The notes beneath the pieces are model-generated. The model saw only the letters and a list, made by a program, of their open reading frames with translations. It was not told where the DNA came from and ran no database searches. A stretch of 7,565 nucleotides of DNA from Bacillota bacterium (GTDB taxonomy: Bacteria > Bacillota_A > Clostridia > DSM-8532), in assembly GCA_023424865.1 (NCBI GenBank), contig JAFADM010000352.1, forward strand, positions 1 to 7,565, read 5' to 3'. The translations under genes were made by a program, and so were the position numbers. Shown here piece after piece: positions 1-6,580 of the stretch (positions are counted from its first letter, which is position 1; each line of letters begins with the position of its first letter).

Positions 1-2337
1 CTGCCCTTCCGGGTTCAAATCCATAAAATCAAGTATCTTATTATAGGTATTAAGCTCCCTGTATTTGCTGGGAGGAACACCTTCGTACTTTTTGAATATA
101 CGGTTGAAGGTGGTCCGGCTGGGGATGCCTATCTTCGTTTGAATCTCCTTGATGTTCATGCCCGAATCCTCAATAAATCCTTTGGCTTTGGCTATGCGGA
201 CAATATTAATGTAATCGGAAAGATTGTAGCCGGTGTATTCTTTGAAAATACGTGAAACGTATTTGTAATTATAGCCCAGCTTTTCCGAGAGGTACGGAAG
301 GGAAATATCCTCGCCGTAATGGGCGTCCACATACTGGCGTATGGCTGAAATAAGCACCTTTTCCCCGCTTCCCTCCTCCAGGCCGGTGGATATAAGGGAT
401 TCATAGGCATTTAACAGCATGCCCACCTTTTCATCCAGCGTACAGCCTATCTGCATCTCATCGAAAAGGTTGGGAGCATTTTCTTTTTTCAGGCTTGCGG
501 AATTATAAATTTGCTTTAGAAGGCTGTGCATACGCCGCCAGGAAAGAAATTGGGCGGCATGCTCCGATACAATGCCGTTAATGGTATTGCGAAGCCCTGT
601 CCTGTCCCCCTTCTCAAAAAGGCCGATGATTTTCTTCTCCGTTGCAAGGGAATAGTGGATGGTATGGCTTATCTCCATATCGCAGGCTCTGGCCAGGAGT
701 ACCGAATGCGTGCATTTGTATTCAATGGCGGTCATGGCATCGTCATAGGAGGCAGGAATTTGAACGGCACTGTTTTTTATGGTTCCGAGGCCTATGGATA
801 CGGTATAATAGCCGCTGTCATAATTAAATATCTGCAAAAGCTCTTTGAAGCAGTCGGTAATGGAATCGTAAGCCTCCGCTGTCTTTAAATTAAGAATATT
901 GACAAACATTCCGTCGCCCAGCTCCAGGGTCAGGCTCTTCCCCAGCTTCAAAGTATATTCATTGATGAGAAGCTTGAGGGTTTCACATACGGTAATCTGC
1001 ATTTGTTCATCCATTTCCTCATAGAAAATGTCATTGAAGCAGAACTTAATCACATTGCAGCTGTAACAGGGGTCTGAAAAATCATAATTGTCATGGAGCA
1101 TGAGTGTGAAGCTTTCCTTTGAACACAAAATTTTATCCTGAATAACCGATGCCAGAAGGGATAGCTCAAACCCTATTTTCTTTGTGTTCAGCATATCGTA
1201 GTACCTGTCCACCAGGGTATCAATATTGGCTTCCGAGCGTATAAGCTTTTCAAAGGAGCGATTGTGCTTTTTGTCCATGGAGATATTTTTTTCAATAATG
1301 CTTCGGATATTGCGGATGGGATTGTAAATTTTAAATGCAAAAAGAAAGGATAGGGCAATGCCAAATATCACTAATATAAAACAAAACAGGAGCGTAGTGG
1401 AAATTATCTGACTGTTCTCCTGAATGAGCTGCCGGATAGGGGTAAAGCAGTAATACTGCCAGCCAAAATCGTTTAAAATGGTGTAGGAAACAAAGTAAGA
1501 GGTATTATCCACGTCCGCATACAGGGAGCCGTCGTCCAGGAAAACCTGCTGCTTTTGTGAAATCAGGGCGGCGGCAGGCTCTGTGAGGCCTTCATCACTT
1601 GAGAGAAGCAGCTCTCCCCTGTTGTTCAGCAGCATAAAGCGTGTTCCCGTAAAGGAGTTGGCATTGTGAAGCATATCCGAAAGCTGGGACAAATTGATAT
1701 TGGTGATTGAAACCGTATTGTGCCCGTTTATGTATTCGGAAGAGATGATGGGAAGAACAGTGCTTGACTGGTTCTGATAAAAACGGTAAATACGGGTGGG
1801 CGGCAGGGATAGAAAGGGCGTGTAGCTATCCAGGTACTGCCTGAAAAAATCCAGATCGTATTCGGTGTAATCATAATATTTTTTCAAATACAACGAAAAA
1901 TCCACTATACCATTGACAGTAAAAACCGAAATATCGTCATTATACAAAAAGTGCTCATCCACTATACCTCCGGCCAAATTGCTGTTGTTGTTCAGGATTA
2001 CCGGAATGAGTGCCAGCTCCAGCTTCTGTTCAATGGACGCCTTGGTATAAGGCCTTAAATACCTCTTTATAAGGAAATGATTCAGCTCATTGGAATTAAG
2101 CTCCATTGCCGGGCGCAAATAACCGCTGCACAGCGCTGAGGCCGAAAGCTGGCTTTGAATAGCCTTTGCCTCGTAATCCGACTGCCTTGCTTTATAAGAA
2201 TAGACACTGTAAAAAACTCCTATGGCCGCAATAAGAAGCACAAGGCTTAAAAAGCAGGCCAGAATATAGAAGAATAATCGGTTTGGCCGGTATTGGGAGA
2301 TACGCTGAAACAGCTTTTTATTTGCAAAAACTGACAT
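1..2337 (-). CDS. Membrane-bound AraC-family transcriptional regulator (YesN-like), C-terminus cut by window edge
   Basis: The frame is open for 779 codons from the ATG at 2337 to base 1 with no stop, so the gene runs off the left edge. Two membrane segments are visible, at about residues 20-45 and 312-335. They enclose a roughly 265-residue outer region that looks like a Cache-type sensor (FMLLNNRGELLLSS near 234-247). A short HAMP-like stretch follows (about 336-350). The middle region contains SIGLGT and a SYDDAMTAIEYK stretch near 514-541, resembling the degenerate GGDEF-like domain of CdaR/YesN regulators. The C-terminal AraC double helix-turn-helix spans about 665-762, with LSEKLGYNYKYVSRIFKEYTG and later GIPSRTTFNRIFKKYEGVPPSKYR. 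The end of that domain is present, so probably few residues are missing. The start has GGAAGGA just upstream. This type of one-component regulator normally activates an adjacent sugar transporter operon; control of the neighbouring transporter is inferred from position. Confidence 0.93.
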   Translation of the reverse strand, partial: MSVFANKKLFQRISQYRPNRLFFYILACFLSLVLLIAAIGVFYSVYSYKARQSDYEAKAIQSQLSASALCSGYLRPAMELNSNELNHFLIKRYLRPYTKASIEQKLELALIPVILNNNSNLAGGIVDEHFLYNDDISVFTVNGIVDFSLYLKKYYDYTEYDLDFFRQYLDSYTPFLSLPPTRIYRFYQNQSSTVLPIISSEYINGHNTVSITNINLSQLSDMLHNANSFTGTRFMLLNNRGELLLSSDEGLTEPAAALISQKQQVFLDDGSLYADVDNTSYFVSYTILNDFGWQYYCFTPIRQLIQENSQIISTTLLFCFILVIFGIALSFLFAFKIYNPIRNIRSIIEKNISMDKKHNRSFEKLIRSEANIDTLVDRYYDMLNTKKIGFELSLLASVIQDKILCSKESFTLMLHDNYDFSDPCYSCNVIKFCFNDIFYEEMDEQMQITVCETLKLLINEYTLKLGKSLTLELGDGMFVNILNLKTAEAYDSITDCFKELLQIFNYDSGYYTVSIGLGTIKNSAVQIPASYDDAMTAIEYKCTHSVLLARACDMEISHTIHYSLATEKKIIGLFEKGDRTGLRNTINGIVSEHAAQFLSWRRMHSLLKQIYNSASLKKENAPNLFDEMQIGCTLDEKVGMLLNAYESLISTGLEEGSGEKVLISAIRQYVDAHYGEDISLPYLSEKLGYNYKYVSRIFKEYTGYNLSDYINIVRIAKAKGFIEDSGMNIKEIQTKIGIPSRTTFNRIFKKYEGVPPSKYRELNTYNKILDFMDLNPEGQ

Positions 2338-2385
2338 ATGTCCTTCCACCCCGCAGCGCTTTTATTGGGAAAACCTAACACCTTT

Positions 2386-2414
2386 ATTCTATTGCATTGG
2401 ATCTGTTTAGTCAA
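2386..2414 (-). promoter_or_regulatory. Sigma-A-type promoter of the AraC-family regulator
   Basis: On the minus strand TTGACT (2414-2409) and TAGAAT (2391-2386) are separated by exactly 17 bases; each box matches the consensus at five of six positions. Transcription would start near 2379, giving a leader of about 40 bases before the ATG at 2337. The -35 box overlaps the last bases of the transporter operon terminator. The regulator can therefore be expressed independently of the transporter genes. Confidence 0.7.
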
Positions 2415-2472
2415 AAGCCGGCTTAAGTCCGGACGGGGATTTTATTCCCAGCCCGGACTTAAAGCCCTTTTG
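2412..2472 (-). terminator. Strong hairpin terminator of the transporter operon
   Basis: TTAAGTCCGG (2423-2432) pairs perfectly with CCGGACTTAA (2453-2462). The stem extends outward by GGC (2420-2422) with GCC (2464-2466) and by CAAAAG (2412-2417) with CTTTTG (2467-2472), with small bulges between. It extends inward by GGGA (2436-2439) with TCCC (2446-2449) around an AT-rich loop. It begins 35 bases past the stop codon of the solute-binding protein gene. Read leftward the distal arm ends in GGCTTTTG, a short T-run, so an intrinsic terminator is likely, though the U-tract is modest and some read-through is possible. Confidence 0.7.
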
Positions 2473-2506
2473 TGTCTGCCCTTTTTTGTATGACGGTCAA
2501 CTAACC

Positions 2507-4180
2507 TTATTTCAAACGGTCATTGGCCGCATTATAGATATTCTCCAGTTCTTCCGCTCCTGCTGCTCTTGCCTTTTCGATGAGCTTATCATACTCACTC
2601 ATGGGTGTAATGCCGGTGATGTATTTGTCGTATTCAGGCAGGAACAGATTTTGAAGTACGGATATAATTTCCCTTATTCTCTGGGTTTCCTCTTCGGTAA
2701 AGGGAGGATCCAGCACAAGCTCTCTCATATTGGGATCAAATTCAATCTGGTTGTAAGCCTCCTGAAAACGGGTAATGCTCTTGTTGCTGCCGCTGGCGTT
2801 GGTATACTCCTTCATTTGCATTTCAGCGCCGGCATCCACATAAGGTGTAAAGCTCTGATAACCGATGCCAAGTGCACTCTGAAGGGCGTAGCTGGGTGAG
2901 TTTTCGTTAAGATAAAGGTCCATCACTGAGGTGAGCATGACAGGCTTTCCGTTAACGTATTCAAAGGTCTCACCCTCAATACCAAAGCCGGTGACATCGC
3001 AGCCCTCTTCGCTGTAATACCAGTCCAGAAGCTTTACAGCAACATCCGCGTTACTGCTTTTGGAGCTTATGGCATAGGCGCTTGTGGGCCAGTTTTTATC
3101 ATAGAAGGTATTCCGGGTCTGTCCCAGGGAGTTGGTCATGGTGTTGATGGGAAGAAGGGCTGCATTGGCATCAATTTCAGACAGGGCAAGGTTGAAATCC
3201 TGGCCAAAGCCTGCATTGTCAAAGTAAGACAGGGCACGGCCGGAGCTCATTTTCTCTTTCCATTGATCCGAAGTGTTGGTTGCATAGTCGGGATCCAGTA
3301 GTCCGTCGGCATAGAGCCTGTTCAAATAGGACAGTACCTCCTTAAACTGAGGTGTTGCCGGGCCAACGAGATATTTCCCCTCATCGTCGTCATAATAGGG
3401 ATAGAGCTTGGAGCTGAACCCGGAACCCAGGGAATAGGACATGCATTCCAGTATTTTTTCAGTTCCGGAAACGCTGCCGCCCTTACGGTTTGTAAAAGGA
3501 ATTTTGTCGGGATAAATTTCCTTCAGCTTTTTTAGAACCTGATAAAATTCTTCATAGGTGGTGGGAATCGCCAGGTTATTGGCCTCCAGCAAATCCACAC
3601 GGATAAGGGCCGTGGCTCCGCCACGGGACTGCCATCTGCAAAGGATGGGGGTTCCAAAGAAGCTGTCGTTTATTTTCAGTTTCGTGAGATCGGAGTACTC
3701 CCCTTCAATCAGATTTTTAAAGTTGGGCATGTTGTCAAAATTAGCTGTAAGATTGAGGAACACACCGCTTTTGGAGTAGTCCTTAAGGTCCTGCTGGGTC
3801 ACAAGGGATAGATCCGGCAGATCGTTTGTGCTTATGCGGATTTTCTTCTTATCCTCATAATTGGCCTTGGGAACAGCTTCAATAACAAGCTTAACGTTCA
3901 ATTCCTTTTCCATGTACTGAAGCACTGTGCTATCCTGCTTAAGGGGCTGGGAAGCAGGGTCATCCCGCATGGCCGTGAGAGTAACAAGCGTATCCGAAAG
4001 CTTTTTTGAGTTGGGGACGTCCGTAGCCGAAGCAGACGGAGAAGCGGATTCCGATGCTGTGGGAGTAGGTGTCGCCGTCGTTGTAGACGAAGGGGTGCCG
4101 CCCTGGCAGCCGGCAAAAACACTTGCCGACATGAAACAGCATAAGGCTGCGGCCCAGGCTTTTTTTGTCAACTTTGTCAT
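2507..4180 (-). CDS. Extracellular sugar-binding lipoprotein of a CUT1 ABC importer (LplA-like)
   Basis: 557 residues, the usual length for LplA-like family 1 solute-binding proteins. The N-terminus is a lipoprotein signal peptide: Lys-rich start, hydrophobic core, lipobox VFAGC with Cys25 as the predicted lipidated residue. A Ser/Thr/Pro/Ala-rich linker (about 29-57) tethers the domain to the outer face of the membrane. Family hallmarks include IRVDLLEANNLAIPTTYEEF (193-212), the hinge-region stretch LLDWYYSEEG (384-393), FGIEGETFEYVNGKPV (399-414), and a C-terminal PPFTEEE (492-498) and LFLPEYDKYITG. The start is set by AAGGAGG (4188-4194) seven bases upstream. It is the last transporter gene, 99 bases after the second permease and ahead of a strong hairpin. 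Related proteins bind oligosaccharides, often pectin- or hemicellulose-derived; the actual ligand cannot be read from the sequence. Confidence 0.94.
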   Translation of the reverse strand: MTKLTKKAWAAALCCFMSASVFAGCQGGTPSSTTTATPTPTASESASPSASATDVPNSKKLSDTLVTLTAMRDDPASQPLKQDSTVLQYMEKELNVKLVIEAVPKANYEDKKKIRISTNDLPDLSLVTQQDLKDYSKSGVFLNLTANFDNMPNFKNLIEGEYSDLTKLKINDSFFGTPILCRWQSRGGATALIRVDLLEANNLAIPTTYEEFYQVLKKLKEIYPDKIPFTNRKGGSVSGTEKILECMSYSLGSGFSSKLYPYYDDDEGKYLVGPATPQFKEVLSYLNRLYADGLLDPDYATNTSDQWKEKMSSGRALSYFDNAGFGQDFNLALSEIDANAALLPINTMTNSLGQTRNTFYDKNWPTSAYAISSKSSNADVAVKLLDWYYSEEGCDVTGFGIEGETFEYVNGKPVMLTSVMDLYLNENSPSYALQSALGIGYQSFTPYVDAGAEMQMKEYTNASGSNKSITRFQEAYNQIEFDPNMRELVLDPPFTEEETQRIREIISVLQNLFLPEYDKYITGITPMSEYDKLIEKARAAGAEELENIYNAANDRLK

Positions 4181-4249
4181 GAAGGTTCCTCCTTAAATTA
4201 AAGATAAAATAGAATAACAAAAGTTTGAAATCCAAATTCGAAGGGACAA

Positions 4250-4264
4250 CTCAGAGCTTCTGAG
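4250..4264 (-). other. Small intercistronic hairpin between permease and binding-protein genes
   Basis: CTCAGA (4250-4255) and TCTGAG (4259-4264) form a six-pair stem with a three-base loop, within the 99-base gap between the second permease stop and the lipoprotein start. No T-run follows, so it is not a convincing terminator. Such stems can protect an upstream mRNA end or tune the relative amounts of permease and binding protein; that role is only inferred. The rest of the gap (4181-4249) is AT-rich leader with the strong ribosome binding site. Confidence 0.3.
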
Positions 4265-4279
4265 GCTTATGCGGTCCGC

Positions 4280-5161
4280 TTATTCTTTAAGCGAACCTAT
4301 CATAACGCCTTTGACAAAATATTTCTGGACAAAGGGATACACAATGAGGATGGGCAAGGTAGCAAAAATAATGACGGCATAACGAAGGGTCATTTCCGTC
4401 ACGCGGAATTGTGACACACTTCCCATCATGCTGGATTCCTCTGAAAACATTCCTGAAATGACAATGTTTCTGAGAATAATTTGAAGAGGGTATTTTTTCT
4501 TGTCATTAAGGTACAGCATGGCTGAGAAATAGTTGTTCCAGTGGCTGACCGAGTAAAAGAGAACCATTGTGGCAAGCACTGCTTTTGAGAGGGGAAGGAC
4601 AATTTTTATAAGAATGAAGATATCATTGGCTCCGTCCATTTTTGCCGATTCAATAAGGGATTCGGGCAGAGACTGAAAGGTGGTTCGTATAATAATCATA
4701 TTGTAGGTATTTATGGCAACGGGAAGCAAAAGCGCCCACATGGTGTCAAGCATGTCAAGGGAATTTAAAACAAGATAGCCCGGGATCATGCCCCCCGATA
4801 TAAACATGGTTACCACAATCATCTTGGTGAAGAACTTCCTTCCGGAAAAGCTCTTGCGGGACAAGGGATAGGCACACAGGCAGGACATAATGATATTAAT
4901 GGCTGTTCCCAAAACCGTGTACACAACCGTATTTTTAAAGGATATAAAAATATCGCTGTTTTTCAGGATGACCTTGTAGGAGTCAAGGGTCAGTCCTTTC
5001 GGAAAAAGACCTACCTCCCCGCGCATAACCGCCATGCCGTCGCTTATGGAAATGATGGTCACATAATAAAGAGGATAAAGGGTGATGACCAGTACCAGGG
5101 CCAGGAGAAAAACATTTATTGCGTCCCCCAGCTTCGAAACAGGTGAAGCTGATCTAACCAT
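4280..5161 (-). CDS. Carbohydrate ABC transporter permease (LplC/MalG-type, CUT1)
   Basis: 293 residues, full length for the family. About six membrane segments are visible, near 13-36, 76-97, 112-134, 140-160, 195-213 and 258-280. The cytoplasmic EAA loop that docks the ATPase lies at about 171-191 (ESAKMDGAND, then ending in VLPL), with the conserved Gly177 and the Leu-Pro pair at 189-190. The C-terminal end FVKGVMIGSLKE is characteristic of LplC-like permeases. The ATG at 5161 follows AAAGGCGG by about seven bases. It lies 45 bases after the first permease gene and should pair with it as the membrane channel. No nucleotide-binding protein is encoded nearby, as is common for this subfamily, which relies on a shared MsmX/UgpC-type ATPase. 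Confidence 0.95.
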   Translation of the reverse strand: MVRSASPVSKLGDAINVFLLALVLVITLYPLYYVTIISISDGMAVMRGEVGLFPKGLTLDSYKVILKNSDIFISFKNTVVYTVLGTAINIIMSCLCAYPLSRKSFSGRKFFTKMIVVTMFISGGMIPGYLVLNSLDMLDTMWALLLPVAINTYNMIIIRTTFQSLPESLIESAKMDGANDIFILIKIVLPLSKAVLATMVLFYSVSHWNNYFSAMLYLNDKKKYPLQIILRNIVISGMFSEESSMMGSVSQFRVTEMTLRYAVIIFATLPILIVYPFVQKYFVKGVMIGSLKE

Positions 5162-5206
5162 AATTAAGCCGCCTTTCTGTATTGGTTAAGAATTCACTTT
5201 GCCATC

Positions 5207-6172
5207 CTACCAGAGAGAGGTTTCGTTCACCTTGCGCATGATGGCGTTGCTGGTGAGAATAAACAGCATTCCGATAAGGGACTGGAACAGCCCCACACCT
5301 GTGGAATAGCTGAAATCCGCACCGATAATTCCCCTGCGGTACACATAAGTGGATATGACATCCGCTGTTTCCATATTGGAACCGTTTAAGAGAAGCAGTA
5401 CTTTTTGAAAGGAAACCTCCATTATCTTGCCGGTTTCCAGAATGAACATAATGCATATGGTAGGAAGGATCCCCGGCAGAGTGACATGCAACAGCTGATG
5501 CCATCGGTTGGCGCCGTCTATGGTTGAAGCCTCGTAGAGCTGGACGTCTATGGAGGATAGCGCTGACAGGTATATAATGGAACCCCATCCCGCTCCCTGC
5601 CAGATCCCGGAAATTACATAAATGGGGATAAAGGCCTGGGGCTGAGTCAGGAAAGCCTGCTTGGTACCTCCCAGAAGTACTATAAGCTGGTTGACAATAC
5701 CGTCGGAGGAGAGAAAGGTTGTTACCATGCCGCAGACTACAACGACCGATATGAAGTGAGGAAGGTAGCTTACCGTCTGAACCAGCCTCTTGTATCTGGG
5801 GAGCCGGAGCTCATTAAGCATGAGGGCAAGGATAACGGAAACGGGAAAGCTGAAGATAAGGTTGACGATGCTTATTGTAAGTGTGTTTTTGACCACCTGC
5901 CAGAAATAAGGATCCGTTATAAACTGCCGTACATATTTCATTCCCACCCAGGGACTTCCCAGAATACCCTCCATAATGTTGAATTCCTTGAAGGCCAGCG
6001 TAATTCCATAGATGGGGTAATAATGAAAGAGGATATAATAGACAAACGGAATCAGAAACATGATATAGAGATATTTATCATTTTTGAGCACCTTGAGGAA
6101 CCGGGCTGCTTTTTTTGAAGCAAGCATTGTTCTTTGCCGGGGCAGCGCTTTGGTGTGGCCATTCATAAGCAT
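5207..6172 (-). CDS. Carbohydrate ABC transporter permease (LplB/MalF-type, CUT1)
   Basis: 321 residues, first gene of the leftward operon. The N-terminus is short, basic and cytoplasmic, followed by six likely membrane segments near 35-57, 96-118, 132-153, 181-203, 236-247 and 290-311. The EAA loop is at about 213-233 (YEASTIDGANRWHQ, ending in TLP), with conserved Glu214, Gly220 and Leu-Pro 232-233. The stretch PIYGITLAFKEF near 53-64 and the terminal NETSLW are typical of LplB/YteP-like permeases. Two close ATGs are possible, at 6172 and 6166; AGGAAAG about nine bases before 6172 favours the longer form, but the difference is two residues. It forms the heterodimeric channel with the following permease. 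Confidence 0.94.
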   Translation of the reverse strand: MLMNGHTKALPRQRTMLASKKAARFLKVLKNDKYLYIMFLIPFVYYILFHYYPIYGITLAFKEFNIMEGILGSPWVGMKYVRQFITDPYFWQVVKNTLTISIVNLIFSFPVSVILALMLNELRLPRYKRLVQTVSYLPHFISVVVVCGMVTTFLSSDGIVNQLIVLLGGTKQAFLTQPQAFIPIYVISGIWQGAGWGSIIYLSALSSIDVQLYEASTIDGANRWHQLLHVTLPGILPTICIMFILETGKIMEVSFQKVLLLLNGSNMETADVISTYVYRRGIIGADFSYSTGVGLFQSLIGMLFILTSNAIMRKVNETSLW

Positions 6173-6218
6173 TTCTCACTTTCCTGATTTTGGAATGAAA
6201 ATCTTCCTTACAACGGTC

Positions 6219-6247
6219 ATTGTATAGACTGCACAAATGAGTTGCAA
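6219..6247 (-). promoter_or_regulatory. Promoter of the ABC transporter operon
   Basis: On the minus strand TTGCAA (6247-6242) and TACAAT (6224-6219) are spaced 17 bases apart. The -10 box matches five of six consensus bases and the -35 box four of six. The predicted start near 6212 gives a leader of about 40 bases to the permease ATG at 6172. The imperfect -35 fits a promoter assisted by an activator such as the AraC-family protein, but this is inferred. Confidence 0.55.
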
Positions 6248-6271
6248 TTCCCAATAGTGTTTTCGATGTTT

Positions 6272-6332
6272 CATATATCAACTTTAAGAGTCATTAAACC
6301 AAAATGATAAAAAGGTGGATATTTGATACATG
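6272..6332. repeat. Inverted pair of 10-base boxes upstream of the transporter promoter
   Basis: CATATATCAA (6272-6281) and TTGATACATG (6323-6332) are inverted copies matching at nine of ten positions, with centres about 51 bases apart (close to five helical turns). The near box lies about 25 bases upstream of the -35 box of the leftward promoter, a usual place for an AraC-type activator. A direct repeat TGTTTT/TGTTTC (6258-6263 and 6267-6272) sits between box and promoter. Assignment as operators is a guess from position and symmetry; AT-rich sequence makes chance matches possible. Confidence 0.3.
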
Positions 6333-6376
6333 TTTTTTCTCCTGGAAATGGACAATTGAACCCTAATGCCTCAAAT

Positions 6377-6386
6377 GCCAATTGGC
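6377..6386. repeat. Perfect 10-base palindrome overlapping a -35 box
   Basis: GCCAATTGGC is a perfect palindrome whose right half overlaps the -35 box (TTGGCT, 6382-6387) of the upstream rightward promoter. A regulator bound here would block RNA polymerase. An AATGCC direct repeat lies just to its left and at its left edge. Confidence 0.35.
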
Positions 6387-6410
6387 TCCTCATGGTTAGC
6401 CCATTATACT
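6382..6410 (+). promoter_or_regulatory. Candidate upstream promoter of the propeller gene
   Basis: TTGGCT (6382-6387) and TATACT (6405-6410) are separated by 17 bases, with four and five consensus matches. Transcription would start near 6417, giving a long leader of about 165 bases containing palindromes. One palindrome overlaps the -35 box and another lies at the start site, an arrangement typical of repression. Confidence 0.45.
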
Positions 6411-6411
6411 T

Positions 6412-6427
6412 AATGGCATAGGCCATT
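6412..6427. repeat. Palindrome at the predicted transcription start
   Basis: AATGGC (6412-6417) and GCCATT (6422-6427) form a perfect inverted repeat with a four-base spacer, beginning one base after the TATACT -10 box. On the minus strand its core reads GGCCTATGCC, which closely resembles the core GGCTATGCC of the palindrome at 6473-6487. It may be an operator, or a 5' hairpin on the transcript. Confidence 0.4.
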
Positions 6428-6472
6428 TGGGGAAAACAGGACCGGGTTTTGACAGGTGCTGTTTAATCCAAA

Positions 6473-6487
6473 GCGGGCTATGCCCGC
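6473..6487. repeat. GC-rich hairpin in the propeller gene leader
   Basis: GCGGGC (6473-6478) and GCCCGC (6482-6487) form a six-pair GC stem around a TAT loop. No T-run follows, so it is not an intrinsic terminator. It lies between the two candidate rightward promoters and shares the core GGCTATGCC with the palindrome at 6412-6427. Confidence 0.45.
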
Positions 6488-6521
6488 AACCCAATGGATA
6501 AGAAGTGCCAACGGAATAACT

Positions 6522-6551
6522 TGTTTTTTATTGGCGTTTCTAAGCTATAAA
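6522..6551 (+). promoter_or_regulatory. Candidate proximal promoter of the propeller gene
   Basis: TATAAA (6546-6551) is a good -10 box, preceded at 18 bases by the poor -35 box TTGTTT (6522-6527). The start would be near 6558, with a leader of about 23 bases that still includes the ribosome binding site. A weak -35 with a good -10 is common at activator-dependent promoters. Which of the two rightward promoters is used cannot be decided from sequence. Confidence 0.35.
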
Positions 6552-6580
6552 GTACCAATCTATGGAAATGAGGAGGACGC

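Larger units (their letters stand above)
6173..6580. other. Divergent regulatory region between transporter operon and propeller gene
   Basis: 408 bases with no convincing gene. It holds a leftward promoter for the transporter operon (6219-6247), two candidate rightward promoters for the propeller gene (6382-6410 and 6522-6551), an inverted pair of 10-base boxes (6272-6281 and 6323-6332), and three short palindromes (6377-6386, 6412-6427, 6473-6487). A direct repeat of AATGCC occurs at 6365-6370 and 6374-6379. A GCCAA/TTGGC inverted pair (6507-6511, 6531-6535) lies in the leader close to the propeller gene. The density of repeats points to coordinated control of both transcription units. Confidence 0.7.

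Noticed and set aside
526..888. Rightward open frame of 120 codons
   Set aside because: It is exactly antisense, in register, to the AraC-family regulator's coding frame. It has no ribosome binding site and its sequence resembles no recognisable protein.
2486..2899. Rightward open frame of 137 codons over the end of the solute-binding protein gene
   Set aside because: It is antisense to the well-supported lipoprotein gene and starts beside the operon terminator without a convincing ribosome binding site.
4181..4250. Possible separate promoter for the binding-protein gene (TTGGAT with TATTTT at 18 bases, minus strand)
   Set aside because: Both boxes are weak and the gap is AT-rich, so matches are expected by chance. 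Co-transcription with the permeases explains the layout.
5154..5588. Leftward open frame of 144 codons
   Set aside because: It overlaps the first permease in another frame and has a His/Arg-rich composition typical of an out-of-frame reading.
6258..6273. Possible catabolite-response (cre) site, TGTTTTCGATGTTTCA
   Set aside because: It has a central CG and TG/CA ends but is two bases longer than the 14-base cre pattern and lacks its conserved inner bases.
6078..6281. Leftward open frame of 67 codons crossing the permease start and promoter
   Set aside because: It would cover the operon promoter and overlaps the first permease in another frame. No family resemblance was seen.
6449..6454. Perfect TTGACA -35 box on the plus strand
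   Set aside because: No acceptable -10 box occurs at 15-19 bases downstream; the expected position is GC-rich and part of a palindrome.
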